From Silicimonas sp. (GTDB lineage: Bacteria > Pseudomonadota > Alphaproteobacteria > Rhodobacterales > Rhodobacteraceae), in NCBI GenBank assembly GCA_022826205.1, contig JAJDVJ010000149.1:1-55278 (forward strand): 55,278 nt of DNA, read 5' to 3'. Below the pieces are notes generated by a model. The model made no database searches. It was given only the letters and a program-made list of their open reading frames with translations, and was not told the origin of the DNA. Within the stretch, counting starts at the first letter, position 1. Each line of letters begins with the position of its first letter. Shown here piece by piece: positions 8,718 through 16,553 of the stretch. Made by a program: the position numbers and the translations under genes.

Positions 8718-9491
8718 GTGGAACCGATGAAAAGACCGTTTCTCACACTGACCGTTCTCGTGCTGGTAGCCGGGTGTTCCTCGTCCCAGAACTGGGGTTG
8801 GTACGTGATCGATCCGACCACCGAATCTGGGTGGACCAACGTGAAGTTCCTGGTTTCGGGGATGAGCGCCACCATCCAGATCTCGCTGATTGCTGCGGTC
8901 CTTTCGATTGCCATCGGCCTGATAGTCGCCCTTCCGAGCCTGTCCGAGAAGCGCGGCTGGCGTTTGGTCAATCGCGTCTATGTCGAGTTCATCCGCTCGA
9001 TCCCGTTGCTGCCCATGTTGTTCTGGGTGTTCTACGGCATGCCAATCGTGTTTCGGTCGATGGGCTTGAATATTCCGATTGACCCGTTCTGGGGCGCGAT
9101 CATCACGCTGGCCGTTTCGGACAGCGCCTTCACCGCCGAAATCTACCGCGCCGGAATACAGTCCATAGCAAGGGGCCAAAGCGAGGCGGCACAAACCATC
9201 GGGCTGAACTACTATCAGACCATGCGCTATGTGATCCTGCCACAGGCGATCCGCCGAATTCTGCCGCCGCTAGCCAACCAGTTCATCTACATCGTCAAGA
9301 TGAGTGCCTTTGCAAGCGTGATCGGCATGCAGGAACTGACCCGGCGCGCCAATGAACTGGTGGTGACGGAATACCGCCCGCTCGAAATCTACACCTTGCT
9401 GATTTTTGAATATCTGTTGCTGGTTTTGATCATCAGTGCCGGTGTGCGCTGGCTGGAACGGCGCATGGGCTCGGACGAGCGCGGACAGTGA
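8718..9491 (+). CDS. Amino-acid ABC transporter permease (HisM/GlnP type) with lipobox-like N-terminus
   Basis: This permease of about 255 residues has the HisM-family EAA loop (EAAQTIGLNYYQTMRYVILPQA) and about five membrane helices. It starts either at GTG 8718, immediately after the ATPase stop, or at ATG 8727 (MKRPFLTL). The first hydrophobic segment ends in LVAGCSSSQNWGWYVIDPTT, which resembles a lipoprotein signal. I recall similar starts in other alphaproteobacterial permeases of this type, so it is probably a family trait. Only one permease is encoded, so it probably works as a homodimer. Confidence 0.9.
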   Translation: MEPMKRPFLTLTVLVLVAGCSSSQNWGWYVIDPTTESGWTNVKFLVSGMSATIQISLIAAVLSIAIGLIVALPSLSEKRGWRLVNRVYVEFIRSIPLLPMLFWVFYGMPIVFRSMGLNIPIDPFWGAIITLAVSDSAFTAEIYRAGIQSIARGQSEAAQTIGLNYYQTMRYVILPQAIRRILPPLANQFIYIVKMSAFASVIGMQELTRRANELVVTEYRPLEIYTLLIFEYLLLVLIISAGVRWLERRMGSDERGQ

Positions 9492-9710
9492 GAGGAAGAC
9501 GGGCTGGAAGGAAGGCCATCTTGACCGATGCCTAGGCTGATGTCGGTGCCGATTTCCGAAGCGGTGCCGGAATTTTGCGCGGCATAGGCATTGTGGGGCA
9601 GGCTGCACGGCGCAGGGGGTGCTGGGTCAAGAGGCAGGGTGAACCTATCGGATCTTTCGAGAATGCGTCGTCGTCGAGTCCACAATGTCCAGACAAATAG
9701 AACGGCCCGC

Positions 9711-11027
9711 TCAGACTGCGGCTCGCTCCTTGAAGCTCATGGCAATGAAACTTGGCATGTGATCGCCCATGCCGACGGTGCGACCCGTGCTGCGCCCGAC
9801 CGATTCCAGGGCGGAGGTCTTCTGCGGCTTCTTGCGCTCACGCGTGCGCTTTGGCTGTTCGGTTTTTGCTGCTGCAGCCTGCATCGGGTTTCCGACGCGC
9901 GGAATGTCTTGGGTGATGAGCTTCTCAATCGCGTCGACCAGCTTTTCGTCCGCCGGGAGGGATATCGTCACTGCCTTGCCTTCGCGTCCGGCGCGCCCGG
10001 TGCGACCGATCCGGTGCACGTAGTCTTCGGAATTGGACGGTACGTCAAAATTGAGGACATGGCTGACTCTCGGAATGTCGAGGCCCCGCGCCGCGACGTC
10101 GGAGGCGACAAGAAACCTGAGCTCGCCGTCTCGAAATTTGTCCAGTGTTCGGGTGCGCTGTGGCTGATCGAGGTCTCCATGAATTGGTGCAGCGTCGAAG
10201 CCGTGCTTCTGCAGGGACTTTGCCACGATGTCGACATCGGTCTTCCGGTTGCAGAAGACGATTGCGTTACGGCATTCGTCTCCTTCACGTTCGATGATGG
10301 CGCGGAGCAGTTCGCGCTTCTCCTTTGCGGCCCGGTCGCGGCGAGACGGTTTCATCTGCACGACTTCCTGTGTGACCGTCTCCGAGGTCGTTGCCCGGCG
10401 CGCAACTTCGACGCGAGCCGGATTGGACAGAAACAAGTTGGTGATACGTTCGATTTCGGGGGCCATCGTGGCCGAAAAGAACAGCGTCTGGCGCGTGAAC
10501 GGCGTTAGCGAGAAGATGCGCTCGATGTCGGGGATGAAGCCCATGTCGAGCATGCGATCAGCCTCGTCCACCACCATGATCTCGATACCCGTCAGCAGGA
10601 GCTTGCCACGTTCGAAATGATCGAGAAGGCGACCGGGCGTCGCGATCAGCACATCGACTCCGCGGTCGATCAGAGCATCCTGCTCCTTGAAGCTGACCCC
10701 GCCGATCAGCAGCGCTTTCGAGAGCTTGATGTTTTGAGAGTAGGTGTCAAAGCTCTCGGCGACCTGCGCGGCGAGTTCCCGCGTCGGGCAGAGGACCAGT
10801 GACCGCGGCATCCGGGCGCGCGCGCGGCCCGACGCAAGCATGTGAATCATCGGAAGCGTGAAACTCGCAGTCTTGCCGGTTCCGGTCTGCGCGATGCCGA
10901 GCACGTCACGCTTTTCGAGCGCTGGCGGAATCGCGCCACTCTGGATTGGAGTAGGAGTTTCGTACCCTGCGGCCTCAACGGCCTCAAGGATCTTTGGCGA
11001 AAGTGCCAGATCGGAGAATTTTGTCAT
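9711..11027 (-). CDS. rhlE: DEAD-box RNA helicase, RhlE-like
   Basis: This 438-residue ATP-dependent RNA helicase unwinds RNA duplexes in ribosome assembly or mRNA turnover, often in the cold. All motifs are present in order: Q motif TPTPIQ, motif I AQTGTGKT, Ia PTRELAAQ, GG, Ib TPGRL, II DEAD, III SAT, IV IVFCNRK, V ARGLDIP and VI HRIGRTGRAG. A short basic tail (KRTRERKKPQKT) follows, as in RhlE-type proteins. The start MTKFSDLAL was chosen because it begins directly at the family N-terminus; the longer frame covers the leader. Confidence 0.92.
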   Translation of the reverse strand: MTKFSDLALSPKILEAVEAAGYETPTPIQSGAIPPALEKRDVLGIAQTGTGKTASFTLPMIHMLASGRARARMPRSLVLCPTRELAAQVAESFDTYSQNIKLSKALLIGGVSFKEQDALIDRGVDVLIATPGRLLDHFERGKLLLTGIEIMVVDEADRMLDMGFIPDIERIFSLTPFTRQTLFFSATMAPEIERITNLFLSNPARVEVARRATTSETVTQEVVQMKPSRRDRAAKEKRELLRAIIEREGDECRNAIVFCNRKTDVDIVAKSLQKHGFDAAPIHGDLDQPQRTRTLDKFRDGELRFLVASDVAARGLDIPRVSHVLNFDVPSNSEDYVHRIGRTGRAGREGKAVTISLPADEKLVDAIEKLITQDIPRVGNPMQAAAAKTEQPKRTRERKKPQKTSALESVGRSTGRTVGMGDHMPSFIAMSFKERAAV

Positions 11028-11464
11028 GTCGCTCCATGATTCACGGACCGTGCGTCGGTCCGAAGGCAGCACGGCGACGGTTTGGATGACCGCGAGTTTT
11101 CCACAAGTCGCCGTATATCCCGCAAGACCTAATGCATTGTGCATTTGGCGTCAACGCCGGATGCAATCCGTTGAACGAGCGATAAAAATTTTCGGCACGT
11201 CGTCTGGCAATCGAAAATTGTCCCCAAAACGCTCCACGGAAATTGGCAATATGTGACGTAGCCCGTGCATGGCATGGCCAATGGCTACAGAATGGTCGGA
11301 ATGGGGCGAAGGGTCGACTGAGCAGTGCCACCGGTCGTTAATGTCGCAGGCCTTGCTGGAACCGCCATCATTCCTGCCGCCGCACATGAGAGCGGACCAG
11401 GCAGAGCGTTGAACCCGCGATTTGTGCAGGTGAAGTTGGTACTGCCACGGGGCAGGCCTCGCGA
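11028..11464 (-). promoter_or_regulatory. Leader/promoter region of the helicase gene with 5' hairpin
   Basis: This 437-bp gap has no convincing gene. On the helicase strand a perfect 7-bp stem, CGGACCG-TGCGT-CGGTCCG, lies at 11044-11062 and ends 16 bases before the start codon. TTGACG lies about 100 bases upstream, near 11150, as a possible -35 box. A long leader with a hairpin close to the ribosome binding site is common for cold-shock-type helicase genes, but I cannot show regulation from sequence alone. Confidence 0.4.
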
Positions 11465-13075
11465 TTATGCAGCCTGCATTTCCTTGGTTTCAGAGAGTGC
11501 AAGATCGGGGAAGTCCCTTTCGACGCGATCGATGTCCCACTGGAGGCGAGTGAGGTACACGACGTCGCCGTCATTGTCATGCGCGATGTGGCCCTTGTTG
11601 GCGTCCACGAAGCCACTCACCACGTCCTTCGGTCCGGTAACCCAGCGGGCAGACGTGAACTGTGAAGGCTCGAAGCGGACAGGGATCCCGTATTCGATCT
11701 CGATCCGGCTGGCGAGGACGTCGAACTGCAATGGTCCCACGACGCCTACGATGAATCCGGATCCTATAGTCGGCTTGAAGACCTTGGCGGCTCCCTCTTC
11801 CGCGAACTGCATCAGCGCCTTGTCGAGATGCTTCGCCTTCATGGGATCGTCGGCCCGGACACCCTGCAGCAGTTCGGGTGCAAACGACGGCAGGCCCGTC
11901 ACGCGCAGGGATTCGCCTTCGGTCAGCGTGTCGCCAATTCGAAGCTGTCCATGATTCGGGATGCCGATGATGTCGCCGGCCCAGGCTTCTTCGGCCAGTT
12001 CGCGCTCCGAGGCCAGGAAGAGGACAGGGTTGGAGACGGTCATGGGAGTCTTGCTGCGTACATGGTGGAGCTTCATGCCTCTTTGGAAATGGCCAGATGC
12101 CAGTCGGACAAAGGCAACCCTGTCGCGGTGTTTGGGATCCATGTTGGCCTGAACCTTGAAGACAAATCCGGAAACCTTCCTTTCGTCGGGCGCAACCTGT
12201 CGCGGTTCGGCAGGCTGCGGCTGTGGTGGAGGGCCGAAGTTGCCGACGGCATTCATCAGGTCCCTGACTCCAAAGGAGTTTAGGGCGCTGCCGAACCAGA
12301 TCGGGGTCAGCGTGCCGTCAAGAAATGACTGCCGGTCGAATGGGGGCAGCAATTCTCGAGCCATTGAGACTTCGTCCAGAAAGTGCCCGAGTAGAGTGTT
12401 CGGCACGTGCTCGGCCAGCTTGGGATCGTCCAGCCCGCTTATTTCTATGGATGCGGCAACCTTGTTGCGGTCGGCGCGTTCCATGATGTCCAGCCGGTCG
12501 TTCAGGATGTCGTAGCTGCCAATGAAGTCGCGTCCCGTCCCCACGGGCCACGAAGCGGGCGTGACATCAATTGCCAGGCTCTCCTGGATCTCGTCAATCG
12601 TCTCGAACGTGTCCCTGCTCTCCTGGTCCATCTTGTTGCAAAAGGTCAGGATTGGCAGATCCCGAAGGCGGCATATCTCGAACAGCTTCCGGGTTTGACT
12701 TTCCACGCCCTTTGCCCCGTCAATCACCATGACGGCGGCGTCGACGGCCGTCAGGGTTCTGTAGGTGTCTTCCGAGAAATCGGAGTGTCCGGGCGTGTCG
12801 ACGAGATTGAACCGGAAGTCGCGATAGTCGAACGACATGGCGGTGGCGCTGACGGATATGCCCCGGCTCCTTTCAAGTTGCATGAAGTCGGAGCGCGTCC
12901 GCCGTGCCTTGCCCTTTGCACGAACCTGCCCCGCCATCTGGATCGCGCCACCATAAAGCAGGAACTTTTCGGTCAGCGTCGTCTTGCCCGCATCCGGATG
13001 CGAGATGATCGCAAAGGTCCGGCGTCGGGCGACTTCCGGCGGCAAGGGCACTGCATTTGAGGCGCGGTCATGCAT
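11465..13075 (-). CDS. prfC: Peptide chain release factor 3
   Basis: This 536-residue translational GTPase removes RF1/RF2 from the ribosome after peptide release. GTPase motifs are present: G1 SHPDAGKTTLTEK, the RGISVSATAMSFDY switch region, G3 VDTPGHSDFSEDTYR and G4 FCNKMD. The RF3 C-terminal domains follow, with GVVGPLQFDVLASRIEIEYGI. The start MHDRASNAV was chosen because the upstream 15 codons are not conserved in RF3. It is transcribed alone and is divergent from a SnoaL-like gene. Confidence 0.95.
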   Translation of the reverse strand: MHDRASNAVPLPPEVARRRTFAIISHPDAGKTTLTEKFLLYGGAIQMAGQVRAKGKARRTRSDFMQLERSRGISVSATAMSFDYRDFRFNLVDTPGHSDFSEDTYRTLTAVDAAVMVIDGAKGVESQTRKLFEICRLRDLPILTFCNKMDQESRDTFETIDEIQESLAIDVTPASWPVGTGRDFIGSYDILNDRLDIMERADRNKVAASIEISGLDDPKLAEHVPNTLLGHFLDEVSMARELLPPFDRQSFLDGTLTPIWFGSALNSFGVRDLMNAVGNFGPPPQPQPAEPRQVAPDERKVSGFVFKVQANMDPKHRDRVAFVRLASGHFQRGMKLHHVRSKTPMTVSNPVLFLASERELAEEAWAGDIIGIPNHGQLRIGDTLTEGESLRVTGLPSFAPELLQGVRADDPMKAKHLDKALMQFAEEGAAKVFKPTIGSGFIVGVVGPLQFDVLASRIEIEYGIPVRFEPSQFTSARWVTGPKDVVSGFVDANKGHIAHDNDGDVVYLTRLQWDIDRVERDFPDLALSETKEMQAA

Positions 13076-13228
13076 TGGCGGCGTATAGCGATCTCTCTTT
13101 GGGCAGGCAATCGGATGCATTTGTGGATTGACGTCGAATTATCGCTTTGGCAGTATAAGAACATAATGCGAACGAAGCTCGCGACCCAGGTCCGGGCAAA
13201 TTGATCCAAACGAGAAAGAAAGGCCGCG

Positions 13229-13603
13229 ATGATGACGACCCAGGAAGTTGCCGAAAGACTTTGCCAGCACTGCCGCGACGGGACGGAAGAGCAAGGCATT
13301 GAAGAGCTGTATTCGCGCGAAATCGTTTCTGTCGAACCGATGGCCGGTCCGGAGCGGGATCCCGTCAGCAAGGGTGTCAATGCCCTTAAGGAAAAGCACA
13401 AATGGTGGGCCGAGAACTACGAAGTACACAGCACCGGAGTTGAGGGCCCATTCATCAACGGCGACAAGTTCAGCGTGATTTTTGATATCGACGTCTCGGA
13501 AAGAGCCAGTGGCCAGAGATGGAGGGCGAAGGAAATTGCACTCTACGAGGTTGAGGACGGAAAGATCGTGCGCGAATCCTTCTTCATGGCTCCGATGGAG
13601 TAG
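13229..13603 (+). CDS. SnoaL-like / NTF2-fold small protein
   Basis: This 124-residue protein has the cone-shaped NTF2 fold expected of SnoaL-like proteins: an N-terminal helix pair, ALKEKHKWWAENYEVHSTGVEGPFINGDKFSVIFDIDV, and a final strand pair KEIALYEVEDGKIVRESFF. Such proteins range from cyclases and isomerases to ligand-binding proteins, so no reaction is assigned. A truncated relative lies 120 bp downstream and is split by a TnpB-carrying element, which suggests a former tandem duplication. Confidence 0.8.
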   Translation: MMTTQEVAERLCQHCRDGTEEQGIEELYSREIVSVEPMAGPERDPVSKGVNALKEKHKWWAENYEVHSTGVEGPFINGDKFSVIFDIDVSERASGQRWRAKEIALYEVEDGKIVRESFFMAPME

Positions 13604-13759
13604 GCAGGACTTGTTGGCAGCTGCTTGTGCAGTGCATCCGCGATTTCACGCGTTGCCTTGGTGTTTCTCAAGAGGAGCTTGGCATTGCTTGTCTATGAAA
13701 TGGCAAGTGGCCTGAGACGGTAGGCGATGGAAGTGGCACTCGGTGAGGTCAAGAATGGG

Positions 13760-13789
13760 AAGATTTCGGTCGTGTATCAGTTTGACTTT
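13760..13789 (+). repeat. Left target duplication plus terminal inverted repeat
   Basis: AAGATTTC (13760-13767) is followed by the left 22-bp inverted repeat, which begins GGTCGTGTATCA and ends TTTGACTTT. It mismatches the right repeat at positions 4, 5 and 13. Confidence 0.75.
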
Positions 13790-15022
13790 GCCAACTCGAC
13801 ATTTCCGCGGGCACGCTCGCCGCAACCGGCCACGTTACGCCCGCCGGGGACCACGACGCCCCCGATGGCTTTCCTCAGGATGTTGAGCGCGGCGTTGTGG
13901 TCCCTGTCCAGCGACACGCCGCACGACGGGCAGTCATGCCGCCGCTCGGACAGGTCCTTGGGAACACGTTCGCCGCAGGCCGAACAGTCCTGCGAAGTCC
14001 GCTTCGGGTCCACGCGTATCAGCGTCCCACCGGCCCTTTCAGCGTTGTACGACAGCATCTCCACAAGCGTCGACCATCCGGCGTCATGGACGCCCCTGGC
14101 ATGGCGCGAGCGCGCCATGCCCCTCACGTTCAGGTCCTCGACCGCGACAAGGTCGTACCTGGCGACCAACGCGGCGGACTGCTGGTGCGCGTACGTGCGG
14201 CGGATGTTGCGCACCTTCCGGTGCAGCGCGGCAACGCGTTCACGCGCCTTGCGCCTGCCGTCGGACCCCTTCTTGCATCGCGCCATGTGCCGTTGCCTGC
14301 GCCGCAGTTCCTTCTCCGCCCGCTTCGCCGCCCGGAGCGTCGGGATGCTCGCGCCGGTGCTCAGGGTGGCAAGTCTGGTCAGGCCGACGTCGAGACCCGC
14401 GGCTGACTGCACGACCTTCTTCGGCGCGGCTTCGACCTCGACCTGAAGGCACACATGCCAGTTGCGCCCGTCGCGCATGATCTTCGCGGCCCTGATCCTG
14501 CCTTGCAGGGGTCTGTGGACATGGACCCGGATGCTTCTGAACGCCTTGGAGCGCAGATGCTTGCCGTCGAAGGTGACGCCCGAGAACTCCGCGAATTCCA
14601 GGGTGTCGAACCATCCCCGCCCCTTGAAGCGAGGGAAGCCGGGCCTTTCGCCGTTCCTGACGCGTCGGAAGAACCCCTTGAAGGCTTCGTCCAGACGCTT
14701 GAGGGTGCCACGCTGCAGTTGTGCAGGGACGTCCCGCATTTCGGGAATGTCCAGGCGGCACTCGGTCAGCGCCTTGCACTGGTCGAAACAGGTCACGCTC
14801 CTGCCGGTCTTCCGGAAGCAGCCGATGCGCTCTTCGAGCGCGGCGTTGTAGAGCACGCGCTGGCCCTCGACCAATGCCGCAAGTCTGTCGCGCTTCGCCC
14901 GCGACGGCATGAGCCGGCATTTCATCGTCAGGAACATGGTCGGATGCTGCCCTGCTCCATGATGAACGTCCATCGAGGACGAAGGCTGAGACTCTTCCCG
15001 AAAGTCAAAGTGATACATTACC
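13768..15022 (-). mobile_element. TIR-flanked element of about 1.25 kb carrying tnpB
   Basis: The element is bounded by 22-bp inverted repeats (13768-13789 and 15001-15022) that agree at 19 of 22 positions, sharing the cores GTATCA and TTTGACTTT. The 8-bp sequence AAGATTTC directly abuts both outer ends (13760-13767 and 15023-15030). The only gene inside is tnpB, read on the minus strand; its stop codon lies within the left repeat. IS200/IS605 elements, the usual carriers of tnpB, have subterminal hairpins and make no target duplication. This looks more like a non-autonomous TIR element that carries tnpB as cargo and was moved by a transposase encoded elsewhere. That interpretation is inferred; the repeats are seen. 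Confidence 0.7.
13777..14937 (-). CDS. tnpB: TnpB RNA-guided nuclease (IS605 OrfB family)
   Basis: This protein of about 386 residues is a TnpB, the compact ancestor of Cas12 nucleases. It uses an RNA from the element's 3' end to cut DNA next to a short motif. The N-terminal helix-turn-helix (MKCRLMPSRAKRDRLAALV, then YNAALEERI) and the RuvC nuclease core are complete. The catalytic acidic residues are in AAGLDVGLTRLA (Asp), DLVAVEDLNV (Glu) and SLDRDHNAALNIL (Asp). A four-Cys zinc finger (CSAC...CPSC) lies between the last two. The start MFLTMKC was chosen as nearest the family N-terminus. No TnpA transposase is nearby. The gene is open and all key residues are kept, so it is probably functional or recently acquired. 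Confidence 0.9.
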   Translation of the reverse strand: MFLTMKCRLMPSRAKRDRLAALVEGQRVLYNAALEERIGCFRKTGRSVTCFDQCKALTECRLDIPEMRDVPAQLQRGTLKRLDEAFKGFFRRVRNGERPGFPRFKGRGWFDTLEFAEFSGVTFDGKHLRSKAFRSIRVHVHRPLQGRIRAAKIMRDGRNWHVCLQVEVEAAPKKVVQSAAGLDVGLTRLATLSTGASIPTLRAAKRAEKELRRRQRHMARCKKGSDGRRKARERVAALHRKVRNIRRTYAHQQSAALVARYDLVAVEDLNVRGMARSRHARGVHDAGWSTLVEMLSYNAERAGGTLIRVDPKRTSQDCSACGERVPKDLSERRHDCPSCGVSLDRDHNAALNILRKAIGGVVVPGGRNVAGCGERARGNVELAKSN

Positions 15023-15030
15023 AAGATTTC
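15001..15030 (-). repeat. Right terminal inverted repeat plus target duplication
   Basis: Read on the minus strand, the right repeat begins GGTAATGTATCA and ends TTTGACTTT. AAGATTTC follows it on the plus strand at 15023-15030, the second copy of the 8-bp duplication; the next base, G, also matches, so the duplication could be 8 or 9 bp. Confidence 0.75.
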
Positions 15031-15184
15031 GCACGATCCCGTTCACTTCACCTACATTGCCCTAGGCCCTGCATTGATCCGTCGTTTGGCCGACTATATG
15101 TAATATGGAAGCGCAATGCCGTTCCGCAGTCGACCGCAAGCGGCCGTACAGAAGCACAGAACTATCAAGGCCCACTGGAGGCAA

Positions 15185-15418
15185 ATGGAGGATGCAGCCA
15201 TGCCTGGTGAGAGCGCGGAGGAGCTCCTAGCCTACGCGGAGGACAGGTATCACCTCAAGATATTCGACAATTACTGTGAGCAGACTGTGAGGGCCATGCC
15301 CATGCCGGACCGTCTCAGGCTCGTCGGTGGCGCATTGATGGAAAGGACCGATTACAAGGGCTATGTTCTGGGACGAAAGCTGGTTGCCGCCGTCTCGGAG
15401 AGGGACGGGGCATGTTAA
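15185..15418 (+). CDS. Small protein coupled to an AbiEii-like gene, candidate antitoxin
   Basis: I do not recognise this 77-residue family with certainty. It is acidic and helix-rich (ESAEELLAYAEDRYHLKIFDNYCEQTV...). GGAGG precedes the ATG at 15185; an alternative ATG at 15200 has better spacing to a second GGAG. Its stop overlaps the ATG of the next gene in ATGTTAA, a coupling typical of toxin-antitoxin pairs. The next gene is a nucleotidyltransferase of the AbiEii toxin family, so an antitoxin role is the simplest guess, based on context only. Confidence 0.55.
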   Translation: MEDAAMPGESAEELLAYAEDRYHLKIFDNYCEQTVRAMPMPDRLRLVGGALMERTDYKGYVLGRKLVAAVSERDGAC

Positions 15419-16216
15419 CTGAGATCCAGTCGCGTGCGGCGCAACTCATGGCGGCGAACAGGTCCGAAACCAGTTACTTTGCCGGCGGCGCAGCGCTCAA
15501 CGAGCACACGGAGCGCTTGTCCGACGACTCGGATGTCTTTCACGACAGCGAAGACGCGATCGACGACTTTTTTCCCAGGGACATACATGCGCTGGAGAAG
15601 GACGGACTGGATGTATTCGTCGATCTTGACGTCCGGGGGTCGCGTCGAGGCCAGGGTTAGGGACGAGAGCCGTCGGGAGACTGTCATCCAGTGGATGTCC
15701 GAGACCCGGATGCGTTTCTTTCCGTTGGTCCCTGATCCGCTCTGGGGTCTCCGGCTGCACAGGTCCGATCTGGCGGCGAACAAGGTCATTGCGGCCGCCT
15801 TCCGTGGCAAGCCGCGTGACATTGTTGATCTGGCATTGATCAGGCGGGACTTTTGCCCGTTGGGGCCGCTGTTTCTTGCGGCGGCAGTCAAAATCGAGGT
15901 CAAGTCACCGATGGCACTTGTTGACATGGCTCGACACCGCGCGGTTTCGGCTTCGCTGGCCGCAATCACGGGCACTTACGGGCTATCGGGCAACTGGGAC
16001 GCATCGACCGTGAAGGCATCGGTGCTCGAAGAACTTGAAGAAGTGGAAGCGTTCCTGACCCACTTGCCAGACGCGATGCTTGGCGGCCTTCCCGTGAACG
16101 CCGACGGTGTGCCGACAGCCGACGTGAAAGACATGGCGAGCCTTCGACCTGTGGCGGATGGTGGCGGACGTTTTCCGGACGCACCGCCGGATTTCAATGG
16201 TGTGAAGGGCATCTGA
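15412..16216 (+). pseudogene. AbiEii-type nucleotidyltransferase, frameshifted
   Basis: The first frame gives a 70-residue start with the nucleotidyltransferase motif FAGGAALNEHTERLSDD then SDVFHD. It then runs out of frame after DGLDVFVDLDVRG. The next frame carries the expected continuation: TRMRFFPLVPDPLWG-LRLHRSDLAANKVIAA-KPRDIVDL, and ends at 16216. The shift falls at or near a run of five G at about 15636-15642. Joined, the product would be about 265 residues, normal for AbiEii-like toxins, which inactivate tRNA or other targets by nucleotide transfer. Possible reasons are a real inactivating mutation, slippage in the G-tract, or a base-calling error. Confidence 0.7.
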
Positions 16217-16553
16217 ATGCCGACCCTTGATCGCGGTTAGTGTCAATCGTGTCTTTGCCATGGCCTCAGAAGCCATGCTCGATGCAAAGACGGCCGAAGT
16301 CGCACAGCCCTGTCGGTGTCATTGACGGGCGGCAGGAATCTCACATCTGGTTTCGATCCAGCGAATTCTTGCGGCGGGCGGGCGCGGGTCTCGGAATTCG
16401 TGACTGGGACCGTTTGACGTCCTTGCGTTTCGCCATGGGATCCAACGAATTTGCGTCGGTCTCCCAGTCATTCAGGCGAGCCAGCAACCGAGCGGCAAGC
16501 ATGAAGGCAACCAACTATTGGAGATCGGCCTGCGGCGGGAGGAAGCTTCAATC
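16217..16553. other. Intergenic stretch without a recognisable gene
   Basis: A plus-strand frame runs through this stretch and on across the minus-strand gene at 16554-16859, but it has no recognisable motif, and the part over that gene is a shadow. I see no strong hairpin with a T-tract. It may be decayed accessory DNA linked to the TnpB/AbiEii patch. Confidence 0.4.

Larger units (their letters stand above)
13727..15103 (+). pseudogene. Remnant of a second SnoaL-like gene, split by the TnpB element
   Basis: The left part (13727-13767) reads MEVALGEVKNGKI, closely matching the C-terminal strand of the intact gene upstream (KEIALYEVEDGKI). The right part resumes at 15023 as KISHDPVHFTYIALG, then ALIRRLADYM, and stops at 15101-15103. 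Removing the insert with one copy of the 8-bp duplication restores one reading frame that looks like the end of a SnoaL-type cyclase (GKIV-D-VYFD pattern). An in-frame TAG lies just upstream of 13727, so the 5' part was already lost. The restored frame is the main support for the element boundaries. Confidence 0.65.

Noticed and set aside
9591-10508. Long plus-strand frame of 305 codons.
   Set aside because: It lies opposite the DEAD-box helicase, has no recognisable motif and is a reading-frame shadow of a GC-rich gene.
12130-12150. TTTGGGATCCAT inside prfC, similar to the GntR-type site.
   Set aside because: It is inside coding sequence of a housekeeping gene far from the island and the right half does not match the palindrome.
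13774-15016. Interpreting the tnpB element as a standard IS200/IS605 insertion.
   Set aside because: No tnpA, no evident subterminal palindromes, and the presence of matching inverted repeats and an abutting 8-bp duplication argue against it.
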